The translations under genes and the position numbers were made by a program. Below, one piece after another: positions 1-8,198 of a stretch of DNA of 64,000 nucleotides. The notes under the pieces are model-generated. The model searched no databases. It was given only the letters and a program-made list of their open reading frames with translations, and was not told the DNA's origin. Position 1 is the stretch's first letter. Every line of letters starts with the position of its first letter. The DNA is from Candidatus Eiseniibacteriota bacterium. Its GTDB lineage: Bacteria; Eisenbacteria; RBG-16-71-46; CAIMUX01. The stretch covers positions 1 through 64,000 of the forward strand of contig JACKCR010000004.1 of NCBI GenBank assembly GCA_020633975.1, in the 5' to 3' direction.

Positions 1-651
1 AGGATGTCCCTGTCCTTCGAGGAATGGATCGATCATGCCCTGCTCAGATCCGCGCCGCGCGACACTGATATGCCGACTGGCTGCATAACGGGCGAGCGTG
101 ATCCTCTCGTGTGCGAACGGGTGTTGGCTCCGCATCACACCGACGAATCGATCTCGGAACAGAGCCCTCGTTCGTAGCTCAGGGCTCATCTCAGGATCTA
201 CCACTCCGGTTTCGAGATCGACACTGCCATCGCGGAGCGGACCACTGTCCTTGTCCGGCTTCTGGAGAAGACGGAGCCGCACCCCGGGCGCCTCCGTCTG
301 GATCCGCGCGATGAGGCGAGGCCCGAAGTTCTCCACGAATCCATCGCTCGTCCGGAGCGTGAACGTCTGAACGAGTCGTGACGGGTCGAGGCGCTCGACA
401 GGACGAAGGACGGCGCTCCCTTCCTGCACCAACCGACCGACCGTGTCCCGCAACTCGAGGGCACGTGGAGTGGGCACGAGTCCGCGGCCGGCGCGCACGA
501 GCAGGGGGTCGCCGGTCGCGGTTCGGAGTCGGGCGAGCGTCCGGCTCATCGCGGACGGACTGAGGTGGAGCCTGCGGGCGGCGCGGGCCACGCTGAGTTC
601 GGTGAGGAGCACGTCCAGCGTGACGAGGAGGTTGAGATCGGGAGTGGACAT
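1..651 (-). CDS. LysR-family transcriptional regulator (3' end cut by window edge)
   Basis: Read on the minus strand from ATG at 651, the frame stays open to base 1, giving 217 residues without a stop, so the C-terminus lies outside the window. The N-terminus starts MSTPDLNLLVTLDVLLTE and holds a winged helix-turn-helix typical of LysR proteins (ARAARRLHLSPSAMSRTLARLR, about residues 20-41 read as two halves), followed by the start of the substrate-binding domain. LysR proteins bind upstream of themselves and of the neighbouring target and respond to a small ligand. The gene is divergent from a drug-exporter-like MFS gene, its most likely target. The ligand cannot be told from the sequence. 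Confidence 0.9.
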   Translation of the reverse strand, partial: MSTPDLNLLVTLDVLLTELSVARAARRLHLSPSAMSRTLARLRTATGDPLLVRAGRGLVPTPRALELRDTVGRLVQEGSAVLRPVERLDPSRLVQTFTLRTSDGFVENFGPRLIARIQTEAPGVRLRLLQKPDKDSGPLRDGSVDLETGVVDPEMSPELRTRALFRDRFVGVMRSQHPFAHERITLARYAASRHISVARRGSEQGMIDPFLEGQGHP

Positions 652-682
652 GGCCAGACGCTAGCAGACACATGGCGTCAGA

Positions 683-699
683 TGCACGAATAGAGTGCA
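683..699. promoter_or_regulatory. Candidate LysR operator (inverted repeat)
   Basis: TGCAC-N7-GTGCA is a perfect 5-bp inverted repeat, 32 bp from the LysR start and 48 bp from the MFS start. Its interrupted dyad form and place in the divergent intergenic region fit a LysR-type binding site. Binding is inferred. Confidence 0.45.
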
Positions 700-746
700 A
701 CTGCTGCGTCTTCCGCCATGCTGCCGGCGTGCCTAGGCTGGTCCTC

Positions 747-2192
747 ATGGCAAACGAAACGAAACACCCAGGCGTACGTGGCCCTCTGGCCGCACTCTCG
801 CTCCCTCTCCTCATGGCGTCGCTGGATACGAGCGTCGCCAATACGGCACTTCCGGTACTGGCCGAAGCGTTCGCCGCGCCGTTCCACGCGGTACAGTGGA
901 TCGTCCTCGCCTACCTCCTCGCGATCACGGCACTGATCGTAAGCGCTGGCCGGCTGGGGGACCTGGTCGGACACCGACGCCTCTTCCTTGCCGGCATTTC
1001 GCTGTTCACGCTGGCGTCCCTGCTGTGCGGCGTCGCGCCCAGTCTCTGGATGCTCCTGGGGGCTCGGGCAGTGCAGGGTGTCGGGGCGGCGGTGATGATG
1101 GCGCTGAGCCTCGCTCTGGTTGGGGAGACGATTCCCACGGAGCGGACAGGGCGCGCGATGGGCCTGCTCGGCACCATGTCCGCCATCGGTACCGCGTCCG
1201 GGCCGTCGCTCGGCGGTCTGCTCATCGCCGGCCCTGGCTGGCGCTGGATCTTCCTCGTCAACGTCCCCGTCGGTCTGCTCACCCTGATTCTCGCTCACCA
1301 CTACCTTCCGGAAGACGGACGGAAGCCGACCTTCCGCCGTTCGGGCGTCGATCCGCTCGGAACATTGCTTCTCGTCGCGACGCTGGCTTCGTACGCGCTA
1401 TCGATGACGCGAGGGTCGGGTTCTGCCCGCGTGGTGCCCACCAGCTTGCTGCTCGGCGCGGGCGTTGCGGGTGCGCTCTTCCTGCTCGCCCAGCGGAAGG
1501 CGTCCTCACCGCTCGTTCCACTCGATACGTTTCGCGATCGCTTCCTTGCCGCGGGTCTCGCAAGTGGCGCGCTCGTCTCCGCCGTGATGATGTCCACTCT
1601 CGTCGTGGGACCGTTCTACCTGCTCGGCGCGCTCCACCTTCGGGCGGAGTTCGCAGGGCTCCTGCTCTCGGTCGGGCCGCTGATCGTGGCCCTCGTCGGC
1701 GTACCCGCGGGGCGTCTCGCCGATCGCCACGGCGCGGGGCGGATGACTCGCATAGGGCTCCTCGCCATCTCTCTTGGCGCAGTGGCTCTGTCTCTTCTGC
1801 CGATCCAGGCCGGAGTGCTCGGCTACCTGATCCCGATCGGCGTCATCACGACCGGCTACTCCCTCTTCCAGACCGCCAACAACAGTGCCGTGATGTCACG
1901 AGCGGACTCCGAACGACGAGGAATGGTCTCCGGGCTACTCAACCTCTCGCGCAACCTCGGTCTCATCACGGGCGCGTCAGCTCTCGGCGCTGTCTTCGCG
2001 ATCGGGGCCGGAGTGGAGGAGGTCGCGACGGCCCAACCCGAAGCGATCGCCGCGGGATTGAGAACCACCTTCGCGGCGGCTACAGCCCTCATGGCCGTGG
2101 CGCTCGCCATGACGACGTCCCCAGCTCGACCGATGCAGATCGGAGCGAAGGGGTCGACCGATTGGTCCCGTAAGCCCAGCAACTCTCACTGA
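747..2192 (+). CDS. MFS transporter, DHA2 (EmrB/QacA) type
   Basis: This 481-residue integral membrane protein has about 14 hydrophobic segments, as in the DHA2 drug:H+ antiporter family. Visible family motifs are LDTSVANTALPVLAE in helix 1 (motif D1), GRLGDLVGHRRLF (motif A, about residue 70) and the proline/glycine-rich antiporter motif C near GPSLGGLL. ATG 747 is preferred over the in-frame ATG 672, since the first 25 residues of the longer form are polar and cysteine-rich and the family normally begins a few residues before helix 1. It is divergent from the LysR gene, which suggests an inducible efflux pair. The substrate is unknown. Confidence 0.88.
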   Translation: MANETKHPGVRGPLAALSLPLLMASLDTSVANTALPVLAEAFAAPFHAVQWIVLAYLLAITALIVSAGRLGDLVGHRRLFLAGISLFTLASLLCGVAPSLWMLLGARAVQGVGAAVMMALSLALVGETIPTERTGRAMGLLGTMSAIGTASGPSLGGLLIAGPGWRWIFLVNVPVGLLTLILAHHYLPEDGRKPTFRRSGVDPLGTLLLVATLASYALSMTRGSGSARVVPTSLLLGAGVAGALFLLAQRKASSPLVPLDTFRDRFLAAGLASGALVSAVMMSTLVVGPFYLLGALHLRAEFAGLLLSVGPLIVALVGVPAGRLADRHGAGRMTRIGLLAISLGAVALSLLPIQAGVLGYLIPIGVITTGYSLFQTANNSAVMSRADSERRGMVSGLLNLSRNLGLITGASALGAVFAIGAGVEEVATAQPEAIAAGLRTTFAAATALMAVALAMTTSPARPMQIGAKGSTDWSRKPSNSH

Positions 2193-2216
2193 CATTCGAT
2201 CCAGGAGGACTTTGCC

Positions 2217-2861
2217 ATGTCGATCGACTTTCGTGCTTCGTCCCTTGCCCCACGCGTTGCGCGTGCCCTGTTCGTCGGTGTTGTTCTCTTCGTACTGTTC
2301 TTCGTTCCTGGGACGTCCCCCGCTCGGGCGTCGAAGACGGGGCCTGCGGAACGTCCAGCATCCCGATGGGAGTTCCTGATGTCGTCCGGTGCCTTCCTTC
2401 CGGTCGGCGCGCAACATGGGACCATCTCGAGTGGGGCCTTGAGCACGGCGCAGCTGTCGTACGTCGTACGGCCATTCATGGCGCTCTCGGCAACGGTGGG
2501 CTGGGCCCGAAGTCGTGACCTCACGACCGCGGACGACTCCGCACTCGACCTGTTCTCGTACGACATCGGAAGCGAAGTCCGTACGCGAGACCTGCAGATG
2601 AGCGACCGGATCACGCTCCGCTCCTTTGTGGGAGGGGGCATCGGAGTGCGCTCGTACGATTCGCGTCAGAACGGCCGGACCTCCCTCCACGCCCTGGCTG
2701 CATACGGCAGCTTTGGAGGCGAGCTAGGGGCGGGTCGTGTTCGGCTGCGGCTCGACGCTCGGGACTATGTGACGCACTCGAAGCCGTTGGGAAGCCGGGG
2801 GGAGTCGGAAACCCGTAGCGAGCTGGCCCTCACGGCCGGCGTCCGTCTGGTGTCGCGATGA
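2217..2861 (+). CDS. Secreted small beta-barrel-like protein, unknown function
   Basis: The 214-residue product starts with a signal peptide (hydrophobic VARALFVGVVLFVLFFV, cleavage probably after SPARA near residue 38). The mature part has alternating hydrophobic/polar stretches and a final segment LALTAGVRLVSR typical of outer-membrane beta-barrel proteins of 8 strands or so. AGGAGGA lies 7 bases before the ATG. It starts 24 bp after the MFS stop and overlaps the next gene by 4 bp (ATGA), so the three are probably one transcript. I do not recognise a named family. The outer-membrane location is inferred from strand pattern and signal peptide. Confidence 0.7.
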   Translation: MSIDFRASSLAPRVARALFVGVVLFVLFFVPGTSPARASKTGPAERPASRWEFLMSSGAFLPVGAQHGTISSGALSTAQLSYVVRPFMALSATVGWARSRDLTTADDSALDLFSYDIGSEVRTRDLQMSDRITLRSFVGGGIGVRSYDSRQNGRTSLHALAAYGSFGGELGAGRVRLRLDARDYVTHSKPLGSRGESETRSELALTAGVRLVSR

Positions 2862-3508
2862 GCGTGGTCACGTTGGCGGCGAACCGCCGATCGGAGTGGG
2901 TGGTCCCGGCGCTGCTCGTACTCTTGAGCCTCGTTCCAGCGATCGCTGGAACGGTCCGGCTCGTAGACCTGGGGTTGGGTGCGGAGGTCACCGAGCGCAA
3001 CGCGCGATTCTTCGCGTCACCGCTTCCAGTGGCCCTGCACATCCTAGCTGTCGTTCCCTATAGCATCCTGGGAGCGTTCCAGTTCTCGCCTGGACTTCGG
3101 CGACGTCATCGTGCACTACACCGCGCCGCGGGTAAGGTGCTCCTGGCTGCGGGCTTCATCTCAGCACTCACCGGCCTGTGGATGGCGCAGTTCTACCCCT
3201 GGCCGGAGGGCGACGGAGTTGCCGTCTACCTCGAGCGGATCGTGTTTGGTGGCGCTATGTTCTTGTTCCTCGTGCTCGGGGCGGTTGCCATTCCTCGCCG
3301 GGACTTCGCGGGACACGGGGCGTGGATGATTCGGGCGTACGCCATCGGGCTAGGTGCCGGCACGCAAGCATTGACCCACCTCCCGTACTTCGTCTTCGTC
3401 GGTAGGCCCGATGAGACGGCACGAGGGTTCCTGATGGGCGCAGGCTGGGTGATCAACGTGATCGTCGCCGAGTGGATCCTTCGCAGACGACCGATGTTGG
3501 TTCTCTAG
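2858..3508 (+). CDS. DUF2306 family membrane protein
   Basis: The 216-residue protein has about six transmembrane segments (around 13-34, 55-78, 90-108, 125-145, 155-180 and 185-205). The pattern of a first helix, a long loop, the histidine-rich RRRHRALHRAAGK turn and the later HGAWMIRAYA motif is characteristic of DUF2306 inner-membrane proteins, whose role is unknown; the conserved histidines might bind metal or haem, which is speculation. Its ATG overlaps the stop of the preceding barrel gene. Its stop shares CTAG with the stop of the convergent gene. Confidence 0.75.
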   Translation: MSVVTLAANRRSEWVVPALLVLLSLVPAIAGTVRLVDLGLGAEVTERNARFFASPLPVALHILAVVPYSILGAFQFSPGLRRRHRALHRAAGKVLLAAGFISALTGLWMAQFYPWPEGDGVAVYLERIVFGGAMFLFLVLGAVAIPRRDFAGHGAWMIRAYAIGLGAGTQALTHLPYFVFVGRPDETARGFLMGAGWVINVIVAEWILRRRPMLVL

Positions 3509-4047
3509 AGGCGTACGAGCACGATCCGGTCGTCGGGACTCCAGACGTGCTCGTCATCCGCGCGATATCCCCTCAACCAGAGGGTGTCGACGGTCCGGCG
3601 GAGATAGAATCCCTTTGGGAATGTCACGTCGTCCTTCAGAGGCTCCGAGAGGATCGTGATCGATCCGTCTGGGGCTCGTCCTTGCGAAGTCACGCTCCCA
3701 TCTCCGGTCGCAGTTTGGTCCAGCCAGAGCAGCCTCAGTCGCGGTCCGACCTCGAGCGGACAGAATGTGTATCCCGTGGCGATCGCTCTGGCTCGTATCT
3801 CCGGAGTCGTTCCGCCGTGCTCGAGATCGAGGTCCCGGACGGCGAGTTCCGCGCAGCGAATGGACACGGGATTGCTCGCGACGGTGAACAGCGGGCTGTC
3901 GAGCAGTGTTTCGGCGTACTCGTTCGTACGAATCGAGTGTGCGCGGAGTCGCTCGCACAGCTCCTCCTTCGTGGTTCCTCCGAGTGTCACTTCGACGTCT
4001 TGCACGATCGTTGGCTCCGGTGACGGTCCTGGCGGAATAGGGTGCAT
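3505..4047 (-). CDS. Conserved protein of unknown function
   Basis: The product is about 180 soluble residues without signal peptide or membrane segment. It has an ordered, globular pattern including GGTTKEELCERLRAHSI, FTVASNPVSIRCAELAVRDL and a C-terminal FPKGFYLRRTVDTLWLRGY block. The style matches an uncharacterised bacterial family sometimes loosely annotated as helicase; no helicase motif is present here, so I do not use that name. ATG 4047 was chosen, and an in-frame TTG at 4083 would add 12 residues; neither has a good ribosome site. The stop overlaps the convergent DUF2306 stop. It is divergent from the gene at 4125. Confidence 0.6.
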   Translation of the reverse strand: MHPIPPGPSPEPTIVQDVEVTLGGTTKEELCERLRAHSIRTNEYAETLLDSPLFTVASNPVSIRCAELAVRDLDLEHGGTTPEIRARAIATGYTFCPLEVGPRLRLLWLDQTATGDGSVTSQGRAPDGSITILSEPLKDDVTFPKGFYLRRTVDTLWLRGYRADDEHVWSPDDRIVLVRL

Positions 4048-4124
4048 CCTTGTCGGTAGTTGCTTTCGAAGCCTCGGCAACAAACGTTCTTCGTCCGAGG
4101 TGGCAACCGGCTCAGGAGCACTCG

Positions 4125-4694
4125 ATGATAGAAGTGAAACTCACGCACCCGATCGACCAAGTCTCGTTCGAGCGCAAGGCCAGAGACTACGGGTTCGGGC
4201 CCAAGTCCAGGGACGACTTCTCCGGCAGAGCCTACTACAGCTACCTTTCCACTTCCGTGTCGAACGAACTTGGCAACGCCAGCAACCGGCTGTCCTTCCG
4301 GAAGTCCGGATCGGAGGTCCTGATCAACTGCTATTCGTATCCCGGGACGTGGGATTGGGGTTGGACCCACCTCCACCGGTCGTACGAGATCTCGAGGTAC
4401 TTCGACCGGTGGTTGGAGGAAGAGCTGAAGGCGCTCGATCGCTTCCGAGCGTTCCTCCAAGAAGAAGGAATCGGCGTTGCGGGGATACGACGATCCTCCG
4501 CGGGATCCCCGAGCTTCATGTGGGCGATGCTCATCCTGATGTTCTCCTTGGCGCTACTCCTGGGACACCTCCAGTTGTCGTTGGGGCCAATGATCGCGGT
4601 CATCCTGCTGGCGATCGTCGCCATCTGCTGCGTCGGCCTCTACCGAGGCGGATGGCAGACGGAGGAGGAGTTCCGCCACTCGAATCGGACCTGA
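4125..4694 (+). CDS. Unrecognised protein with two C-terminal membrane helices
   Basis: The 189-residue product has a soluble, aromatic-rich N-terminal domain (residues 1-125, with SYPGTWDWGWTHLHR) followed by two membrane segments (about 130-150 and 155-172) and a short charged tail. AGGAG sits 7 bases before ATG 4125, which decides the start; the frame opens further upstream without a better site. I do not recognise the family. The glycosyltransferase gene follows 92 bp downstream in the same direction, so a shared transcript is possible. Confidence 0.6.
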   Translation: MIEVKLTHPIDQVSFERKARDYGFGPKSRDDFSGRAYYSYLSTSVSNELGNASNRLSFRKSGSEVLINCYSYPGTWDWGWTHLHRSYEISRYFDRWLEEELKALDRFRAFLQEEGIGVAGIRRSSAGSPSFMWAMLILMFSLALLLGHLQLSLGPMIAVILLAIVAICCVGLYRGGWQTEEEFRHSNRT

Positions 4695-4786
4695 CGATCG
4701 CGCGATGGTCCTCCGCTCCCTGCTCCGTCCCGAGGTCCTTCTTGTTCGCCTCGAACGCCTGGAGTACCGTGCGTCCGGGAGGGCAC

Positions 4787-6394
4787 GTGAACGACGTCAG
4801 CCAGTCTCGGTTCCCTTCGAACGCAGCAACTACCGCCGAGTTGTGTCGACTCGGACTGTTCCTCCTCGCCACGCTCCGCGTCGTCTTCCACCTGGTCGCG
4901 AACTGGTTCGATAGCTACGGCATCTTCCGCGACGAGTTCTACTACCTCGCGTGTTCGAGGCATCTAGCCTGGGGATACGTGGACCATCCTCCGCTTTCCG
5001 CGTTCCTTCTCGCTCTCCAGACCGCAGTCTTCGGGGACTCGCTCTTCGCGCTCCGCATCCTTCCTGCCTTGGCAGGAGGTGCGTCGGTCTTTCTCGTTGG
5101 GGCGATCGCACGCGAGTTCGGTGCAAAGCGCTACGGACAGATGTTGGCGGGGATGTTTGCGTTCTTCGTGCCCTCGTGGCTCGCATTCGCGGGGTACTAC
5201 TCGATGAACGTGCTCGACCTCGTCTTCTGGGCGGCGATCGTCCTCGTCGCGGCGAAGCTCATCCGCGCACGGGAGACGTCCGAGACGGGGCGCCCGGGAT
5301 GGCGGCTCTGGGCGATCTTCGGCGGGCTCGTTGGGCTCGGGATCCTCAACAAACTCAGCGTTCTCTGGCTCGTGGCCGCACTCGGGATCTCGCTGATCCT
5401 CTCTCCACAGCGCCGACTTCTCCTGACTCGCGGACGGTTTCTCGGTGCGGGGATCGTGATCGTGTTGGTTGCACCGTTCGTCTACTGGCAGGTCTCGCAC
5501 GGGTGGCCGACCCTCGAGTTCATCCACAACGCGCAGACGTACAAGAACACGGTGCAGACGCCGCTCAGCTTCCTCGCGGGGGTAATGCTCGAGATGAACC
5601 CCGCGATGGTTCTGCTCTGGATCCTGGGGCTCGTCTACCTGTTCCTGCCCGGGAGCAAGGCTCCAGGACAGGGAGGGAGTCTCCGTTGGGCGGGGCTGAC
5701 CGCGGTTATCGTCCTCGCCTATCTCACGCTCTCCAAGACGGCCAAGCCGTACTACGCAGACACGACCTTCGTCCTCATCCTCCCCGCGGCTGCGTGTGCG
5801 TGCGAGTCCTGGTTCGGTGGACGGCTCCGGTTCCTGAAGGTGCTCGTTTCCATCCACGCCGTCGTCTCCGGGTGCATCGTGCTCCCGTTCGCACTGCCGA
5901 TCCTTCCGCCGGAGCGCTACGTCGCCTATGCGGATCGACTCGGGATCTCGGAACAGAATGCAGAGCGATCGGAGCTGGGAGCACTGCCGCAGTTCTATTC
6001 GGACCGCTTCGGCTGGGAGGAGCTCGCCCGAGACGTTTCGGATGCGTACGCCACCCTCTCGCCGGACGAGCAGAAGCTGTGCGCCGTCTACGCCCGTAAC
6101 TACGGACAGGCGGGCGCGCTCGAGTACTTCCGGAAGACGTATCCGCTCCCACCTGTGCTCTGTGGGCACAACAACTACTGGTACTGGGGGCCGGGCGACG
6201 TAACGGGCGCGGTCATGATCACCTTGAACTCGAACCGCGAGCAGCTCGAAGAACTCTTCGACTCGGTCGAGCTCTACGGCACCCATACGTGCACCTGGTG
6301 CATGCCGTTCGAGAACGGCTACCCGATCTGGATCTGTCGCGGCATGCGTGTACCGATCGAGGAGATCTGGGCGAGGCAGAAGGAGTTCATCTGA
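4787..6394 (+). CDS. Glycosyltransferase family 39 (ArnT/PMT-like) membrane protein
   Basis: This polytopic inner-membrane protein of 535 residues has about 10-12 helices. After helix 1 it carries the acidic loop DSYGIFRDEFYYLACSRHL followed by GYVDHPPLSAF, the hallmark of GT39/ArnT-like lipid-linked sugar transferases, in which the acidic pair acts in catalysis on the periplasmic side. The C-terminal third is a soluble domain rich in aromatic residues. GTG 4787 is chosen because GGGAGG lies 4 bases upstream and the family begins shortly before helix 1; the longer upstream frame overlaps the previous gene and is low quality. Donor and acceptor are unknown. Confidence 0.82.
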   Translation: MNDVSQSRFPSNAATTAELCRLGLFLLATLRVVFHLVANWFDSYGIFRDEFYYLACSRHLAWGYVDHPPLSAFLLALQTAVFGDSLFALRILPALAGGASVFLVGAIAREFGAKRYGQMLAGMFAFFVPSWLAFAGYYSMNVLDLVFWAAIVLVAAKLIRARETSETGRPGWRLWAIFGGLVGLGILNKLSVLWLVAALGISLILSPQRRLLLTRGRFLGAGIVIVLVAPFVYWQVSHGWPTLEFIHNAQTYKNTVQTPLSFLAGVMLEMNPAMVLLWILGLVYLFLPGSKAPGQGGSLRWAGLTAVIVLAYLTLSKTAKPYYADTTFVLILPAAACACESWFGGRLRFLKVLVSIHAVVSGCIVLPFALPILPPERYVAYADRLGISEQNAERSELGALPQFYSDRFGWEELARDVSDAYATLSPDEQKLCAVYARNYGQAGALEYFRKTYPLPPVLCGHNNYWYWGPGDVTGAVMITLNSNREQLEELFDSVELYGTHTCTWCMPFENGYPIWICRGMRVPIEEIWARQKEFI

Positions 6395-6517
6395 CCGGGG
6401 AGTGACTGGTGTCCTCGGTTTGCGGCGCAGGGTCGACCCGCATCGCAGCTTTCGGGACGGACGCTGCGTAATGCGGTCGGTGGTCCAGCTTCGAGCACCA
6501 GGCTTTCGCGATGCCGA

Positions 6518-8198
6518 CTAGTTCGACGCGACGGACGCGCCGCGTGCGGCGGTGTCTTCGTCGAACCGTTTCGCCGGGCCCGACGTCGTGCGGACGCTCT
6601 TCGCTGCGGGGGCTACCGCGACGGCATCCGCTGCGATGGCATCCGCCATCTGGCTGAAGATGAGTCGATGGATCGGATAGAGCGAGTACCAGTAGACCGC
6701 TCCGAACGATCCGCGAGGCACGAACGACGCGGTCTGGACGAGCCGGGTCAACGGAGCTTTGGCCTCGAGTTCTGTCGGTGATCCATCACTCGACGGCTCG
6801 GGAAGCATCTCCCACTGAAGCCATGCCTGCCCCGGTACCTTCATCTCCGCTCGCAGACGGAGCAGCCGTGGCGCGTCGACTTCCTCGACCCGCCAGAAGT
6901 CGACGGACTCTCCGGGAAGCAGCTCGGTGGGGTGACGACGTCCTCTCCGAAGGCCGGGACCTCCGACGATCCGGTCGACGAGGCCGCGCAGTTCCCAGGC
7001 CCAGTTCCAGACGAGCCATCCGCGATCGCCGCCGAGTGAGGTGACCGTCCGGTAGAGCTGTTCGGGTGTCGCCTTCACCGTGCGCGTGCGCACTTCTCGG
7101 ATCACGCCTTCCCAGTCACGCACCTCTACGTCGGAGTCGGGCATTCCTTGCACGTCGCCTCCACCCAGCGATGCACCGCTCCACCGCGTCTCCACCTGGC
7201 CCTGCTCGATCCGCTCGAGAGCGAGTTCGACCGCGCGCCTGTAGGCGATCGGTTCGATTGACGGAAAGAGGGCACGCGATCGACTCACGTCACCGACGAC
7301 GCTGTGCACCACTCCTCGTACGAGAGGGACGGCGAGCGCGTTCGGTACCGGAGTGACGAGTCCGACCCAACGCGCAGCGAGTGCGGGAGCGAGCACGGGG
7401 ACGGGGATGACGGTTCGCTCGAGTCCGCGCACGGCCCCGTACCGGTACATCATCTCGCGGAACGAGAGCGGATCCGCTCCCACGTCGATTACGCCTTCGG
7501 TGTCGGGGCGTCCGAGCGCGTCGAGGAGATAGGCCAAGATGTCCCTGATTGCGATGGGGCGGACCTGATTGAGAACCCACTTCGGAGCGATCATCACTGG
7601 GAGCCGTTCCGTGAGGTAGCGCACCATCTCGAACGACGCGGATCCGCTGCCGATGATCGGGCCCGCGCGGAACTCGGTCGTGTGTGCGCCGCGTCTCAGG
7701 ATCTCGCCGACTTCGGCCCGGCTTCCGAGATGCTCCGAACGCTCTTCTTCCGGCACGTCCGGGACGATGCCGCCGAGGTAAAGGACTTGGATGGTTCGGG
7801 TGTTCGCATCGACTCGGCTCGCGTTGGGGTCGGCTGAGCCGGCATCTCCACGGATCTCGTCCAAGGCGGCGACGAAGTTCTCCGCGGCCTGTCGATCGAG
7901 CTGAGAGAAGTCGGCACCGGAGTACATCGAGTGGACGAGATAGTAGGCCGTGTCGATTCCTTCGAGAGCGGGGGGGAGCGTTTCCGGTTCGAGCAGGTCA
8001 CCTCGGACGACCTCGACGTCACCACACCAAGGGCGGTGCCGAACCCGTTCGGGATCACGTACGAGGACGCGGACACGGTGTCCGCGAGCGAGGAGGCGCG
8101 GAACGAGGCGTCCGCCGATGTACCCTGTGGCGCCCGTGACCAGGACGTGCCTGGTTTCGTGCGGCGCGTCCTGTTCTCGGGGCTTCGTGATGGGTCAC
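6518..8198 (-). CDS. SDR-family NAD(P)-binding protein with C-terminal DUF2867 domain; start region disrupted
   Basis: The body of the gene reads LVTGATGYIGGRLVPRLL (nucleotide-binding Rossmann motif), then LEGIDTAYYLVHSM, an atypical extended SDR, and from about residue 310 an SRPBCC-like DUF2867 domain ending near 6518. The Rossmann frame has no ATG, GTG or TTG before the fold. GTG 8198, behind AGGAGG and overlapping the stop of the upstream gene as GTGA, is the expected coupled start, but lies one frame away; losing one base from the GGGG run at 8179-8182 would join the two frames. An AUC start at 8191 is the alternative. Family role is unclear, perhaps a lipid or quinone-modifying reductase. 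Confidence 0.75.

Noticed and set aside
3656-4786. Long N-terminal extension of the glycosyltransferase frame
   Set aside because: It would overlap two other genes, is low complexity and precedes the normal family start; GTG 4787 has a ribosome site.
4964-6286. 440-codon frame on the minus strand opposite the glycosyltransferase
   Set aside because: It is charged low-complexity sequence produced by the codon bias of the real gene on the other strand, with no ribosome site or motif.
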